From an uncultured Oscillospiraceae bacterium (lineage in GTDB: Bacteria > Bacillota > Clostridia > Oscillospirales > Acutalibacteraceae): a DNA stretch of 18,880 bases. The first letter of the stretch is position 1. The number at the start of each line of letters is the position of its first letter. The notes under the pieces are model-generated. The model was not told where the DNA came from, did no database searches, and saw only the letters and a program-made list of their open reading frames with translations. Positions 6,042-12,884 of the stretch are shown here, piece after piece. A program made the position numbers and the translations under genes. The stretch is taken from contig UQOE01000034.1 in assembly GCA_900542575.1 (NCBI GenBank), positions 1-18,880 on the forward strand, written 5' to 3'.

Positions 6042-9000
6042 TTGGACGACGAGAAGAAAACCGCATCCGGCTCTGTGCCGGAAGAGGGCGTCCCGGAAGA
6101 CGACACCCTGAACATAGAACCCGATTTTGACGAGTACGACGCCGATGCCGCCCCCACCGAGACCGTCTATCATCAGATGTCTCTGGAGGAGACGGCACAG
6201 GAGGAACCGGCCCCCAAATCCGGCGGAGAGGATGAGGACTACCATCAGATCTCCCTCGCCGAGGAGACTCCGGAACTCTTTGGCGACTCCGCCTCGGAGA
6301 CTGCCCAGGCTCTGGAGAAGACCGCGCGGGAATCCGCCCAGGTCCCGGAGCCCTCAGAGGCGCAGCGCCAGCTGGATGAACTTCTGGAAAAGCAGTCCCG
6401 CCAGAAAGAGGCCATGAAGAACGCCGAGTGGGAAAAGACGCACCAGGCCTTTACCGCTGAGGCGGAACAGTTTGCCTCAGAGGCGGAGACCTTTGCCAAA
6501 CGCGTCTCGGCCTACGTCAAAGAGACCGAAAAGAATTTCACCCGCTATGAGCTGGAGGAGCGCCGGGCCATCGAGGGACCCATGAAGCCGGTCCAGCCGT
6601 CGGAGGCTTCGGAGACAGCCGCGGAGGAAACATCGGAACAGGAAAAACAGCCGGAGGCACCTGCCGCATCTGCTGCATCTGTTGCGCCGGCCCGCCGCCC
6701 GCGCTACTGGCACCGGACGCCGGTGGAACCCGCCCTCCAGGGCAAGGTCACCGGCGGAACGTTTGCCATCCCGCTGGCAGAGAGTGCCGAGGCCTTTGAG
6801 GCCATTCCGGAGGAACTCCCGCAAGAGGAGAATGCCGCGGTTATGGACATCACCGATGACGCGGCAGAGGTCGAGTCCCCGGCGGAAAACGCCGAAGAGG
6901 CGGCGCCGAAGCCGAAGCGGACGGGAGAGCGTTCTCCCATCTGGCACCGGACACCGGTGGAACCCAAACTCCTGAGCGCTGTCACCGCCGGCACCTTTGA
7001 CATTCCGGTCGGCACGCCGGAGGAGCTGGCGGAAGCCGAGAAGGAGGACGCCGTTTTCGCCAAACGGGAGCGGCCCAAGAGCTCTTTCAACGACGAGAAA
7101 ACCCACGAGCTGAATCCCCTCGAAGAGCTGCAGCTCGAAACCGATAACGACAGCCTGGAAGCCTATCTCGGGGTAAAACTTCCGGACAAAGACGAGTACC
7201 CCGAAGAGGAAGACACCCTTCGCACCGGCTCCGGCCGGTCGGATAAGATCGAAGAGATCGACGGGGACACGACCTTCCTGCCGGACGCCGACGCCCTGAA
7301 AGCGGCGGCCGCCTGGAAAGAGAAGATTGAAGAGGAGGAACGACAGGAGTCGGAGGACAAAGCGGCACGCGCTGCCGCCCTCGCCGAGGCTGCGAAAGAG
7401 GAAGAGCAGCAGGAGAAAAGTGCTGCCGCTGCCATCTCTGCCCCGGAACAGACCGAACCCGCTCCGCCGGGGGAGGAACCGGACAGCCTGGACCGCCGTC
7501 TCGATGAACTGGCCGACCCGTCCGCCCCCAAACCCAAACCGCCGAAAAAGAAGCGCGGCTGGAAAGAGCATCTGAGCGAACTGGGGAATGATGTCATGAA
7601 TGCGCTGGAGGGCGGCGAGTCCGAAGGCGAATTTGAGGGGGACGACCTCACCGCAGCGCCCCAGGAAGAGGATGTCGCTGTGGCCGACAAGACCGTCGGC
7701 ATTCCTCCGATGTACAATCAGCAGATCGACCACCAGATCCGTTCCGAAAAACGGGAGGAGGACGACAGCCCGGACAGCATTCCGGAAGAGCGCAGCAGCT
7801 TTAAGACTGCCGTGCTGAAGCCGCTGCCGGAGGACGAAGATCTCCACAAGTCTCCAACCGTTGGGCTGGATGAAATTGCCGGCCTGGTGCGCAAACCGAA
7901 AGAGAAGAAAAAACACAGCAAGTTCCGCGGCAGCACGGCCGAGCTCGAGGAGGTCCCAAACATCATCGACGCCGACGCGCAGTTCAGCGGACTGGACAAG
8001 ACGATACTTGCGAACGGCTCCAGCAAGCCGATCGCGCACGAGAACACAGAGGAGCTGGACGGCCAGATCCATCTGCCGGGCTTCGACGACGAGGCGCAGC
8101 AGCCGGAACAGATTGACGAAAAGCACGTTGAGGCGGAGCTCCAGAAGAAACGCAGGGAGCGCGCAAAGAATTTCCGCCTGAATAAGGGCGCTGAGGAGGA
8201 CGGGGAGAAAACGAAACCGTCTTCCGTGGAAGATGTCCCCGTGTTTGCAAAAGGCAGCGACGTCTCTACGTATCTCAACTCGAATTACGATCCGAAAAAA
8301 GATCCCCACCGCCTCAGCCACGACCTGGAGCGGAATACCCGCAGCGGGCTGATCGCCTCCGTCGCAGAGGCCATTCTGACCGTGCTTTCCCTTGTCTTCG
8401 GCATTTTTGTCGCTCTGGCATCCGGTACGCTCGACGCCGTCGGCGGCAGTAGCCTGGCCTGCGGCGGAATCGCTCTGCTCATTCTGGTCCTCTCCGGCGG
8501 ATTCGGATGGCAGCTGCTGCGGAAAGGGTTCCGCGGCATTGTCCATGGAAAGATCAACGCGGCAAGCGGCATCTTGGCTGTCTTTGCGGCGTGCCTTATC
8601 GAAGATATCACGATGATGCTGGCCGACAGTGCCGAACCCGCCAGCCTGTATACGGCGGCCGCCTGCTTCGCGATGTGCCTCGGCTGCTTTGCCCGGCACA
8701 TCTCCCTGAAACGGGCCAGGGACAATTTTAAGTTCCTAAGCAGCGGCACGCGGCTGTACAGTACCCGCGTAGTGGAATCCGGCGAGGACGCCGGGAAAAT
8801 CAGCGGCGGTGTGATGGCCGAAGAAAAACCGGCCATCGCCTACACCGTACCGGCGGATATCCCGCAGAACTTTGTCGAGGACTCCTTCGCCGATGATCCG
8901 GCCGACGCCAACAGCCGTCTGCCGTTCCTGGTCATCCTGGGCGTCGCATTCCTTGCCGCCATCGTTTTCGGTGCCGTCAACGGCAGCGCCGTGGTAGGCG

Positions 9001-10205
9001 TCAACGCTTTCGCGGCCTTCTGTGCTGCGGGCTTCCCGTCCTTCGGCATTCTGGCGTATCACCTGGGGCTCTACAACCAGGACGCCTCGCTCAGCCGCAG
9101 CAATGCGGCCATCCTCGGCCACCGGGCCATCGAGAAGAGCGCGTTTGTCGATACCTATGCCATGGACAGCCGCGACCTGTTCGGCAAGGGCTCCTGCAGC
9201 ATTGTCGGCATTAAGACCTATCATCATATGCTCATTGACGACGCCATTCTGTACGCGGCAGCTCTGGTCATCCCGTCCGAGGGACCGCTGTCGTCCGTCT
9301 TTGAGAAGACCATTCTCGGCAAGAAAGAACTGCTTCCGGAGACTGAAGATCTGATGTACGAGGAGCGCCTTGGCCTCAGCGCCTGGATCGGCGACCGCCG
9401 CGTGCTCTTCGGCAATCGGGAGTTTCTCCGCAACCACAACGTCAAAGTCCCGACAGAGGAGGAAGAGGCCGAGTACACCGCTCACGGACGCAAGGTCTGC
9501 TATCTCGCCATCTCCGGAAAAATTGCCGCAATGTTTGTTCTGCGCTACCGCGTCAGCCGCCGGGTCCGCCGCTGCATGAAGCAGATGGACCGCGCCGGCA
9601 TCACGATGCTTATCCGCAATACGGACTGCAATGTGACCGAAGAGATGATCAGCCAGCGCTACCGCATTCCTATCGGCGCCATCAAAGTCATCCGTCCGGT
9701 CTCCGGCGACCTCCTTCAGGAGTACCGCAAAGGTGCACCGGAAAAGAATGCACAGAGCAGCGACATCGGCATTTTCCATACCGGTTCGCCGCAGGCGGCC
9801 ATGCACAGTCTCTACGAGGTGCGGCGGCTGTATGAGGGAAATGCCATCAACAGCACCCTGTCCATTGCCTACTCGGCTGTGGCCGTTATCATCGGAATTG
9901 TTCTCTCTGCCGTCAGCGGCGTCGGTCTGTTCAACGACCCGAAGGTCCTGCTCATCCAGGTTATCGGTGCCCTTGTGGCACTGGGAATTGCCGGACTCCG
10001 CAGCCGCCCGAAAGACGGCGGGGCGAAGCGCCGGGCCGAGACCCCTGCAGCACGCCGGCAGCAGGAAAATGCGGAACGTGAAGAGCCGGAGACGCCGGCC
10101 GCACAGCCCCGTCCGACCCGTCCGGAACGCAGTCGTCCCCGGTCTACACCGGAGGAGCGCAAGGCACGCCGCGAAGCGAGAGCTGCAAAGAAATCGAAAA
10201 CATAA
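6042..10205 (+). CDS. giant acidic membrane protein with a degenerate P1B-type ATPase-like core
   Basis: A 1387-residue protein starting at TTG (6042), with AAGGAGGGG at 6028-6035. Residues 1 to about 765 are acidic, Glu/Pro/Ala-rich and probably disordered, with internal repeats (YHQ[MI]SL at 43 and 67; WHRTPVEP at 223 and 301). The C-terminal part has the P1B-ATPase layout: four membrane spans (about 770-794, 803-826, 838-860, 868-886), a short A-like segment (887-959), two spans (960-981, 984-1011), a P/N-like cytoplasmic region (1012-1268), two spans (1272-1296, 1300-1319) and a basic tail. Around the phosphorylation site, AIEKSAFVDTYAMDSRDLF (1029-1047) follows the family pattern before DKTGTLT. 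The Asp (1042) remains but KTGT is gone. CPC is replaced by GFPSFG (998-1003), TGD is lost near NTD (1193-1195), and GDGxND is absent before SDIGIFHTG (1240-1248). I infer a non-pumping pseudo-ATPase; its role is unknown. Confidence 0.7.
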   Translation: MDDEKKTASGSVPEEGVPEDDTLNIEPDFDEYDADAAPTETVYHQMSLEETAQEEPAPKSGGEDEDYHQISLAEETPELFGDSASETAQALEKTARESAQVPEPSEAQRQLDELLEKQSRQKEAMKNAEWEKTHQAFTAEAEQFASEAETFAKRVSAYVKETEKNFTRYELEERRAIEGPMKPVQPSEASETAAEETSEQEKQPEAPAASAASVAPARRPRYWHRTPVEPALQGKVTGGTFAIPLAESAEAFEAIPEELPQEENAAVMDITDDAAEVESPAENAEEAAPKPKRTGERSPIWHRTPVEPKLLSAVTAGTFDIPVGTPEELAEAEKEDAVFAKRERPKSSFNDEKTHELNPLEELQLETDNDSLEAYLGVKLPDKDEYPEEEDTLRTGSGRSDKIEEIDGDTTFLPDADALKAAAAWKEKIEEEERQESEDKAARAAALAEAAKEEEQQEKSAAAAISAPEQTEPAPPGEEPDSLDRRLDELADPSAPKPKPPKKKRGWKEHLSELGNDVMNALEGGESEGEFEGDDLTAAPQEEDVAVADKTVGIPPMYNQQIDHQIRSEKREEDDSPDSIPEERSSFKTAVLKPLPEDEDLHKSPTVGLDEIAGLVRKPKEKKKHSKFRGSTAELEEVPNIIDADAQFSGLDKTILANGSSKPIAHENTEELDGQIHLPGFDDEAQQPEQIDEKHVEAELQKKRRERAKNFRLNKGAEEDGEKTKPSSVEDVPVFAKGSDVSTYLNSNYDPKKDPHRLSHDLERNTRSGLIASVAEAILTVLSLVFGIFVALASGTLDAVGGSSLACGGIALLILVLSGGFGWQLLRKGFRGIVHGKINAASGILAVFAACLIEDITMMLADSAEPASLYTAAACFAMCLGCFARHISLKRARDNFKFLSSGTRLYSTRVVESGEDAGKISGGVMAEEKPAIAYTVPADIPQNFVEDSFADDPADANSRLPFLVILGVAFLAAIVFGAVNGSAVVGVNAFAAFCAAGFPSFGILAYHLGLYNQDASLSRSNAAILGHRAIEKSAFVDTYAMDSRDLFGKGSCSIVGIKTYHHMLIDDAILYAAALVIPSEGPLSSVFEKTILGKKELLPETEDLMYEERLGLSAWIGDRRVLFGNREFLRNHNVKVPTEEEEAEYTAHGRKVCYLAISGKIAAMFVLRYRVSRRVRRCMKQMDRAGITMLIRNTDCNVTEEMISQRYRIPIGAIKVIRPVSGDLLQEYRKGAPEKNAQSSDIGIFHTGSPQAAMHSLYEVRRLYEGNAINSTLSIAYSAVAVIIGIVLSAVSGVGLFNDPKVLLIQVIGALVALGIAGLRSRPKDGGAKRRAETPAARRQQENAEREEPETPAAQPRPTRPERSRPRSTPEERKARREARAAKKSKT
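6708..6965 (+). repeat. intragenic duplication encoding WHRTPVEP
   Basis: A 24-nt unit at 6708-6731 recurs at 6942-6965 with one mismatch, in frame, 234 nt (78 codons) apart. The surrounding residues are also related: WHRTPVEPxLxxxVTxGTFxIP appears at 223-244 and 301-322, so this is a duplicated module rather than a chance match. Confidence 0.8.
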
Positions 10206-10217
10206 ATAATATGCAGA

Positions 10218-10248
10218 ATCCCTTCCCCGTGCGGGGAAGGGATATTTT
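10218..10248 (+). terminator. intrinsic terminator of the rlmB/membrane-protein operon
   Basis: A perfect 11-bp stem ATCCCTTCCCC/GGGGAAGGGAT (10218-10228 with 10233-10243) with a GTGC loop, followed by ATTTT. It begins 12 nt after the stop codon. Confidence 0.85.
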
Positions 10249-10266
10249 CCGGTTTCGTATCTGCAC

Positions 10267-10307
10267 AAAAAAACGGCGATTCACTCATTCAGAGTGGATC
10301 GCCGTTT
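10267..10307 (-). terminator. intrinsic terminator of the rpsF-ssb-rpsR operon
   Basis: On the minus strand, a 16-bp stem (10292-10307 with 10271-10286, one mismatch or wobble) with a 5-nt loop runs into a seven-T tract at 10273-10267. It lies 26 bp after the rpsR stop and faces the terminator of the convergent operon. Confidence 0.88.
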
Positions 10308-10333
10308 GATGCTTCTTTAGGGGTACGCCGCAA

Positions 10334-10582
10334 TTAGTCAGCGGAGTACGGGAGAAGGGCAACGTGACGGGCACGTTTAATGGCAGTGGTGAGCTCACGC
10401 TGATGGTAAGCGCAGGTGCCGGTAACGCGGCGCGGAAGGATCTTTCCGCGGTCAGACGTGAATTTGCGGAGAGCAGCGGGATCTTTGTAGTCGATCTTCT
10501 TTTCGCCGTTCTCGGCTCTTGCTACGCAGAATGCGCAGACTTTGCGACGGCCTCTTCTGCCGTTACGTCTATCGTATGCCAT
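10334..10582 (-). CDS. rpsR: 30S ribosomal protein bS18
   Basis: An 82-residue basic protein of the small-subunit platform that pairs with bS6. RRGRRKVCAFC at the N-terminus and the core DYKDPAALRKFTSDRGKILPRR are diagnostic. Cys16, Cys19, Cys57 and His60 form the C-x2-C...C-x2-H set of the zinc-binding (C+) version of S18. The start is ATG at 10582, with GGAGG at 10591-10595; a start five codons upstream lacks a site. It is the last gene of rpsF-ssb-rpsR, 41 nt after ssb, followed by a strong terminator. Confidence 0.97.
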   Translation of the reverse strand: MAYDRRNGRRGRRKVCAFCVARAENGEKKIDYKDPAALRKFTSDRGKILPRRVTGTCAYHQRELTTAIKRARHVALLPYSAD

Positions 10583-10623
10583 GGTTTCAACCTCCATTCA
10601 AAGAAAAAGTAAAAGATGCCTGC

Positions 10624-11106
10624 TTAGAACGGGAGGTCGCTGTCATCAGAGTCGATGGAAGCGAAGTCATCCGTGTCAGCAGTGGAAAAAGAGGGAGCAG
10701 CATTCTGAGTCCGGTTCTGCTGCGGGGCGGCATTGCCGCTGTAGCTGTTGTTTCCATAATTGGAATTGTTTCCGGTGTTGCTCTCTGCTTTGGAGCCGCA
10801 GAAGCTGACGTTGTCTGCGACGATTTCAAAGGCAGTGCGGTTGTTGCCGTTTCGGTCGGTGTATTTCCGGGTCTGAATGGAGCCCTGTACGGCAATCATG
10901 GAACCCTTGTGGAAATAACGGGTAACGAACTCGGCGGTCTGTCTCCAGGCGACAACGTTGATGAAGTCGGTCTGGCGCTCCTGCCCGGCTCTCTGGTAGG
11001 ATCTGTCAACAGCAACGGAAAACGAAGTGACGCTGATTCCGCTGTTTGTGGTGCGAAGTTCCGGGTCGGCGGTAAGGCGGCCCATAATAACTGCACAATT
11101 AAGCAT
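10624..11106 (-). CDS. ssb: single-stranded DNA-binding protein
   Basis: A 160-residue SSB. The OB-fold occupies about residues 1-105, opening with the typical MLNCAVIMGRLTADPELR and including TDFINVVAW. An Asn/Ser/Gln-rich flexible linker follows, and the acidic tail ends in DDSDLPF (154-160), the peptide that docks replication and repair partners. GGAGG at 11114-11118 is 7 nt before the ATG and lies in the 16-nt gap after rpsF, so translation is closely linked. The placement between rpsF and rpsR is the standard bacterial arrangement, which argues for this being the chromosomal housekeeping SSB. Confidence 0.97.
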   Translation of the reverse strand: MLNCAVIMGRLTADPELRTTNSGISVTSFSVAVDRSYQRAGQERQTDFINVVAWRQTAEFVTRYFHKGSMIAVQGSIQTRKYTDRNGNNRTAFEIVADNVSFCGSKAESNTGNNSNYGNNSYSGNAAPQQNRTQNAAPSFSTADTDDFASIDSDDSDLPF

Positions 11107-11122
11107 CTGTTAACCTCCTGAA

Positions 11123-11416
11123 TTAGTCCTCTTCAGCAATGTTGAGGAAACGAAGAACGCCGTCGGTGATACGGAGAACGCGCTCCATTTCAACCGGGAA
11201 GGTCGGCTCTGCTGCGTACTTGACGACAACATAGTAGCCTTCTGCCTCGTCGTTGATTTCGTAAGCGAGCTTGCGCTTGCCCCACTCGTCAACGTCGTTG
11301 ATGACACCGTCGTGCTTCTCGACCAGAGCCTTGAATTTCTCAAAAAGCTCTTTCGCTGCATCTTCACCGTCTTTGACGGAGAAAACCAACATGATTTCGT
11401 AGTTTTTCTTTGCCAT
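11123..11416 (-). CDS. rpsF: 30S ribosomal protein bS6
   Basis: A 97-residue ferredoxin-like-fold ribosomal protein that binds bS18 and 16S helix 22-23. MAKKNYEIMLVFS opens the protein, and WGKRKLAYEIND with EGYYVVVKYAAEP are the conserved strands. ATG at 11416 has a strong AAGGAGGTG about 7 nt upstream; a longer in-frame reading is not needed. It heads the rpsF-ssb-rpsR operon, with its own promoter at 11503-11532 and an 80-nt leader that can fold into a junction-like structure. Confidence 0.97.
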   Translation of the reverse strand: MAKKNYEIMLVFSVKDGEDAAKELFEKFKALVEKHDGVINDVDEWGKRKLAYEINDEAEGYYVVVKYAAEPTFPVEMERVLRITDGVLRFLNIAEED

Positions 11417-11496
11417 TACTAGCACCTCCTTCTGGACATGTGGCCCCGAAGCGGATCCTCGGAGCAAGGATTTGCGGCCAAAAGATTCAGCCGCGG
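11417..11496 (-). promoter_or_regulatory. structured rpsF leader, candidate S6:S18 autoregulatory element
   Basis: On the transcript, UGGCC (11476-11480) pairs with GGCCA (11441-11445). This outer helix encloses two small hairpins: AUCCU/AGGAU (11467-11471 with 11455-11459) and CCG/CGG (11452-11454 with 11446-11448). Leaders of rpsF operons in many bacteria carry an S6:S18-binding structure with a CCG motif, and CCG occurs here in the loop region of the larger hairpin. I cannot align it to the known covariance model, so identity is tentative. Confidence 0.4.
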
Positions 11497-11525
11497 AAAC
11501 AAATTATAGCAAAGTTCCGCGGCTG
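11488..11525. repeat. 11-bp perfect inverted repeat enclosing the rpsF -10 box
   Basis: CAGCCGCGGAA (11488-11498) and TTCCGCGGCTG (11515-11525) are exact reverse complements separated by 16 bp. The rpsF -10 box (11503-11508) lies in the gap, almost at the centre of symmetry. Read as prfB read-through RNA it would form a GC-rich hairpin followed by AAUCUUUU, so it may be the prfB terminator; read as DNA it resembles an operator. Confidence 0.85.
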
Positions 11526-11532
11526 GTGTCAA
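11503..11532 (-). promoter_or_regulatory. consensus promoter of rpsF-ssb-rpsR
   Basis: On the minus strand the -35 is TTGACA (11527-11532), the spacer is 18 bp and the -10 is TATAAT (11503-11508), with an extended TG. The start is predicted near 11496, within the distal arm of the inverted repeat, so its transcripts lack the proximal arm. Confidence 0.85.
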
Positions 11533-11550
11533 TTTAAATTTTCAGAGAAA

Positions 11551-12681
11551 TCAGTTCTCTTTGGTGGCCTCGAGTTTTTCGAGGGATTTCATCTTGAGAT
11601 AGGCGTGGATGAAACCGTCGAGGTCGCCGTCCATGACGGCGTCGATATTGCCCTTCTCATAGCCGGTCCGGGTGTCCTTGACCAGCGTGTAGGGCATGAA
11701 GACGTAGGAGCGAATCTGGGAGCCCCAGGCAATCTGCATCTGGTCGCCCTTGATGTCCTCAATTTTCTCGAGGTGTTCGCGCTCTTTGATTTCGATGAGG
11801 CGGGAGCGGAGCATGCGCATGGCGACTTCACGGTTCTGGTGCTGCGAGCGCTCCACCTGGCAGCTGACGACAATACCGGTGGGGTTATGGATGAGGCGGA
11901 CTGCAGAAGAGGTCTTGTTGACCTTCTGCCCGCCGGCGCCGGATGCGCGGTAGACCTCCATGGTGATGTCCTCAGGGCGGATGTCGACTTCTACGTCGTC
12001 ATCAATTTCCGGCATAACTTCGACCGAGGCGAAGGAGGTGTGGCGGCGGCCCTGGGCGTCGAACGGGGAGACGCGGACCAGGCGGTGGACGCCGGCTTCC
12101 GATTTCATATAGCCGTAGGCGTTTTCACCCTCAATGAGAATGGTGGCGGATTTGATTCCCGCCTCGTCGCCCTCGAGGTAGTCGAGCGTGGAGACTTTAA
12201 AGCCGTGGCGCTCACCCCAGCGGTTGTACATACGGAACAGCATGGAGGCCCAGTCCTGTGCCTCGGTTCCGCCGGCGCCGGCGTGGAAGGTCAGGATGGC
12301 GTTCCGCTCGTCATACTCTCCAGTCAGAAGGGTGGAGAGCGTCATGGATTCCAGGTCGGAATCTACTTTGTCGACGCCTTCTTTGCACTCGTCGTAGAGG
12401 GATTCGTCCTCTTCTTCATCGGCGAGTTCAATCATGACCATGGTGTCGTCATAGAGCTGCTTTAAATCGTCGTACTGTTTGACGCGGTTTTTCAGTTTGC
12501 TGGTGCGCTGGAGTACTTTCTGGGAGTTCTCAAGGTCGTCCCAGAACCCGTTCTGCGCAGCCTGGTTCTCCAAGTCCTTGATTTCTTCCTTCGCTTTGTC
12601 GTAGCCAATGGACTCTTTCAATTCGGTGAGCGACGGCTCCTTTTCCTGAAGCGCCAGTCGTAATTCTTCATACTGAAGCAC
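11551..12681 (-). CDS. prfB: peptide chain release factor 2, without the usual programmed frameshift
   Basis: A 376-residue class I release factor that ends translation at UGA and UAA. The SPF tripeptide that reads the stop codon is at residues 205-207 (VSPFDAQ), which identifies RF2 rather than RF1. The peptidyl-tRNA hydrolysis motif GGQ is at 250-252 (SGAGGQKVNKTSSAVR). The start is GTG at 12681, with AAGGA about 9 nt upstream. The reading frame is open through residues 20-30, where most bacterial prfB genes carry an in-frame UGA and +1 shift, so it appears to be made without recoding. Upstream lie a promoter (12741-12769) and a DnaA-box match. A 6-bp hairpin overlaps the stop (11544-11560), but the stronger candidate terminator is the inverted repeat at 11488-11525. 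Confidence 0.96.
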   Translation of the reverse strand: MLQYEELRLALQEKEPSLTELKESIGYDKAKEEIKDLENQAAQNGFWDDLENSQKVLQRTSKLKNRVKQYDDLKQLYDDTMVMIELADEEEDESLYDECKEGVDKVDSDLESMTLSTLLTGEYDERNAILTFHAGAGGTEAQDWASMLFRMYNRWGERHGFKVSTLDYLEGDEAGIKSATILIEGENAYGYMKSEAGVHRLVRVSPFDAQGRRHTSFASVEVMPEIDDDVEVDIRPEDITMEVYRASGAGGQKVNKTSSAVRLIHNPTGIVVSCQVERSQHQNREVAMRMLRSRLIEIKEREHLEKIEDIKGDQMQIAWGSQIRSYVFMPYTLVKDTRTGYEKGNIDAVMDGDLDGFIHAYLKMKSLEKLEATKEN

Positions 12682-12722
12682 TGTAATCCATCCTTCTTCT
12701 GTCTGAGATACAATTCGATAGC

Positions 12723-12731
12723 TGTGGATAA
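12723..12731 (-). promoter_or_regulatory. perfect DnaA-box match in the prfB leader
   Basis: TTATCCACA on the minus strand equals the strict DnaA consensus. It lies at about +3 to +11 of the predicted prfB transcript. It is single, with no AT-rich unwinding region or second box nearby, so it is not an origin; it could be a regulatory box or chance. Confidence 0.35.
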
Positions 12732-12740
12732 TTGCACTTA

Positions 12741-12769
12741 ATTATAAGGAAAAAAGAGATCAAAGTAAA
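12741..12769 (-). promoter_or_regulatory. sigma-A promoter of prfB
   Basis: On the minus strand the -35 is TTTACT (12764-12769), the spacer 17 bp and the -10 TATAAT (12741-12746). The start is predicted near 12734, about 53 nt before the GTG. Confidence 0.7.
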
Positions 12770-12796
12770 GCGCAGTATCCGGGCGGCCGGACGGAA

Positions 12797-12825
12797 TTGA
12801 ATTTCTGTCTTTTATAAGGTATAAT
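12797..12825 (+). promoter_or_regulatory. sigma-A promoter of the RING-glmU-pth operon
   Basis: TTGAAT (12797-12802), 17 bp, TATAAT (12820-12825). The predicted start is near 12832, followed within about 10 nt by a terminator-like hairpin. It is divergent from the prfB promoter, with 27 bp between the two -35 boxes. Confidence 0.75.
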
Positions 12826-12841
12826 AGACAAACTAAATTTC

Positions 12842-12866
12842 ACGGGGCGTTGGACGCTCCGTTTTT
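12842..12866 (+). terminator. terminator-like hairpin in the leader, possible attenuator
   Basis: ACGGGGCGT (12842-12850) pairs with ACGCTCCGT (12854-12862), 9 bp with one G-U pair and a 3-nt loop, followed directly by five T residues (12862-12866). It lies between the promoter and the ATG at 12885. No plus-strand gene upstream needs a terminator here, so it most likely acts on the operon that follows. Confidence 0.6.
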
Positions 12867-12884
12867 CGATCGGAAGTGCATCGC

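Noticed and set aside
6477..8699. 740-codon open frame antisense to the N-terminal part of the giant membrane protein
   Set aside because: It lies entirely opposite a well-supported gene whose GC-rich third positions suppress stops on the other strand. The translation is Arg/Leu/Gly-rich with no recognisable domain, and no promoter or ribosome binding site precedes it.
8736..10268. 510-codon antisense frame over the pseudo-ATPase core
   Set aside because: Same codon-bias shadow. It would also start within the terminator region of the operon, and the composition is not protein-like.
12668..12691. Mini-ORF (ATG at 12691, seven codons, UGA) overlapping the prfB start, considered as a variant of the RF2 frameshift or a termination-coupled control
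   Set aside because: The purine-rich ribosome binding site abuts the ATG with almost no spacing but is well spaced for GTG 12681. No slippery CUU or internal Shine-Dalgarno precedes the UGA. Left as chance unless N-terminal data say otherwise.
12723..12731. Replication origin suggested by the DnaA box
   Set aside because: Only one box, no AT-rich unwinding element and no dnaA, dnaN or rpmH nearby.
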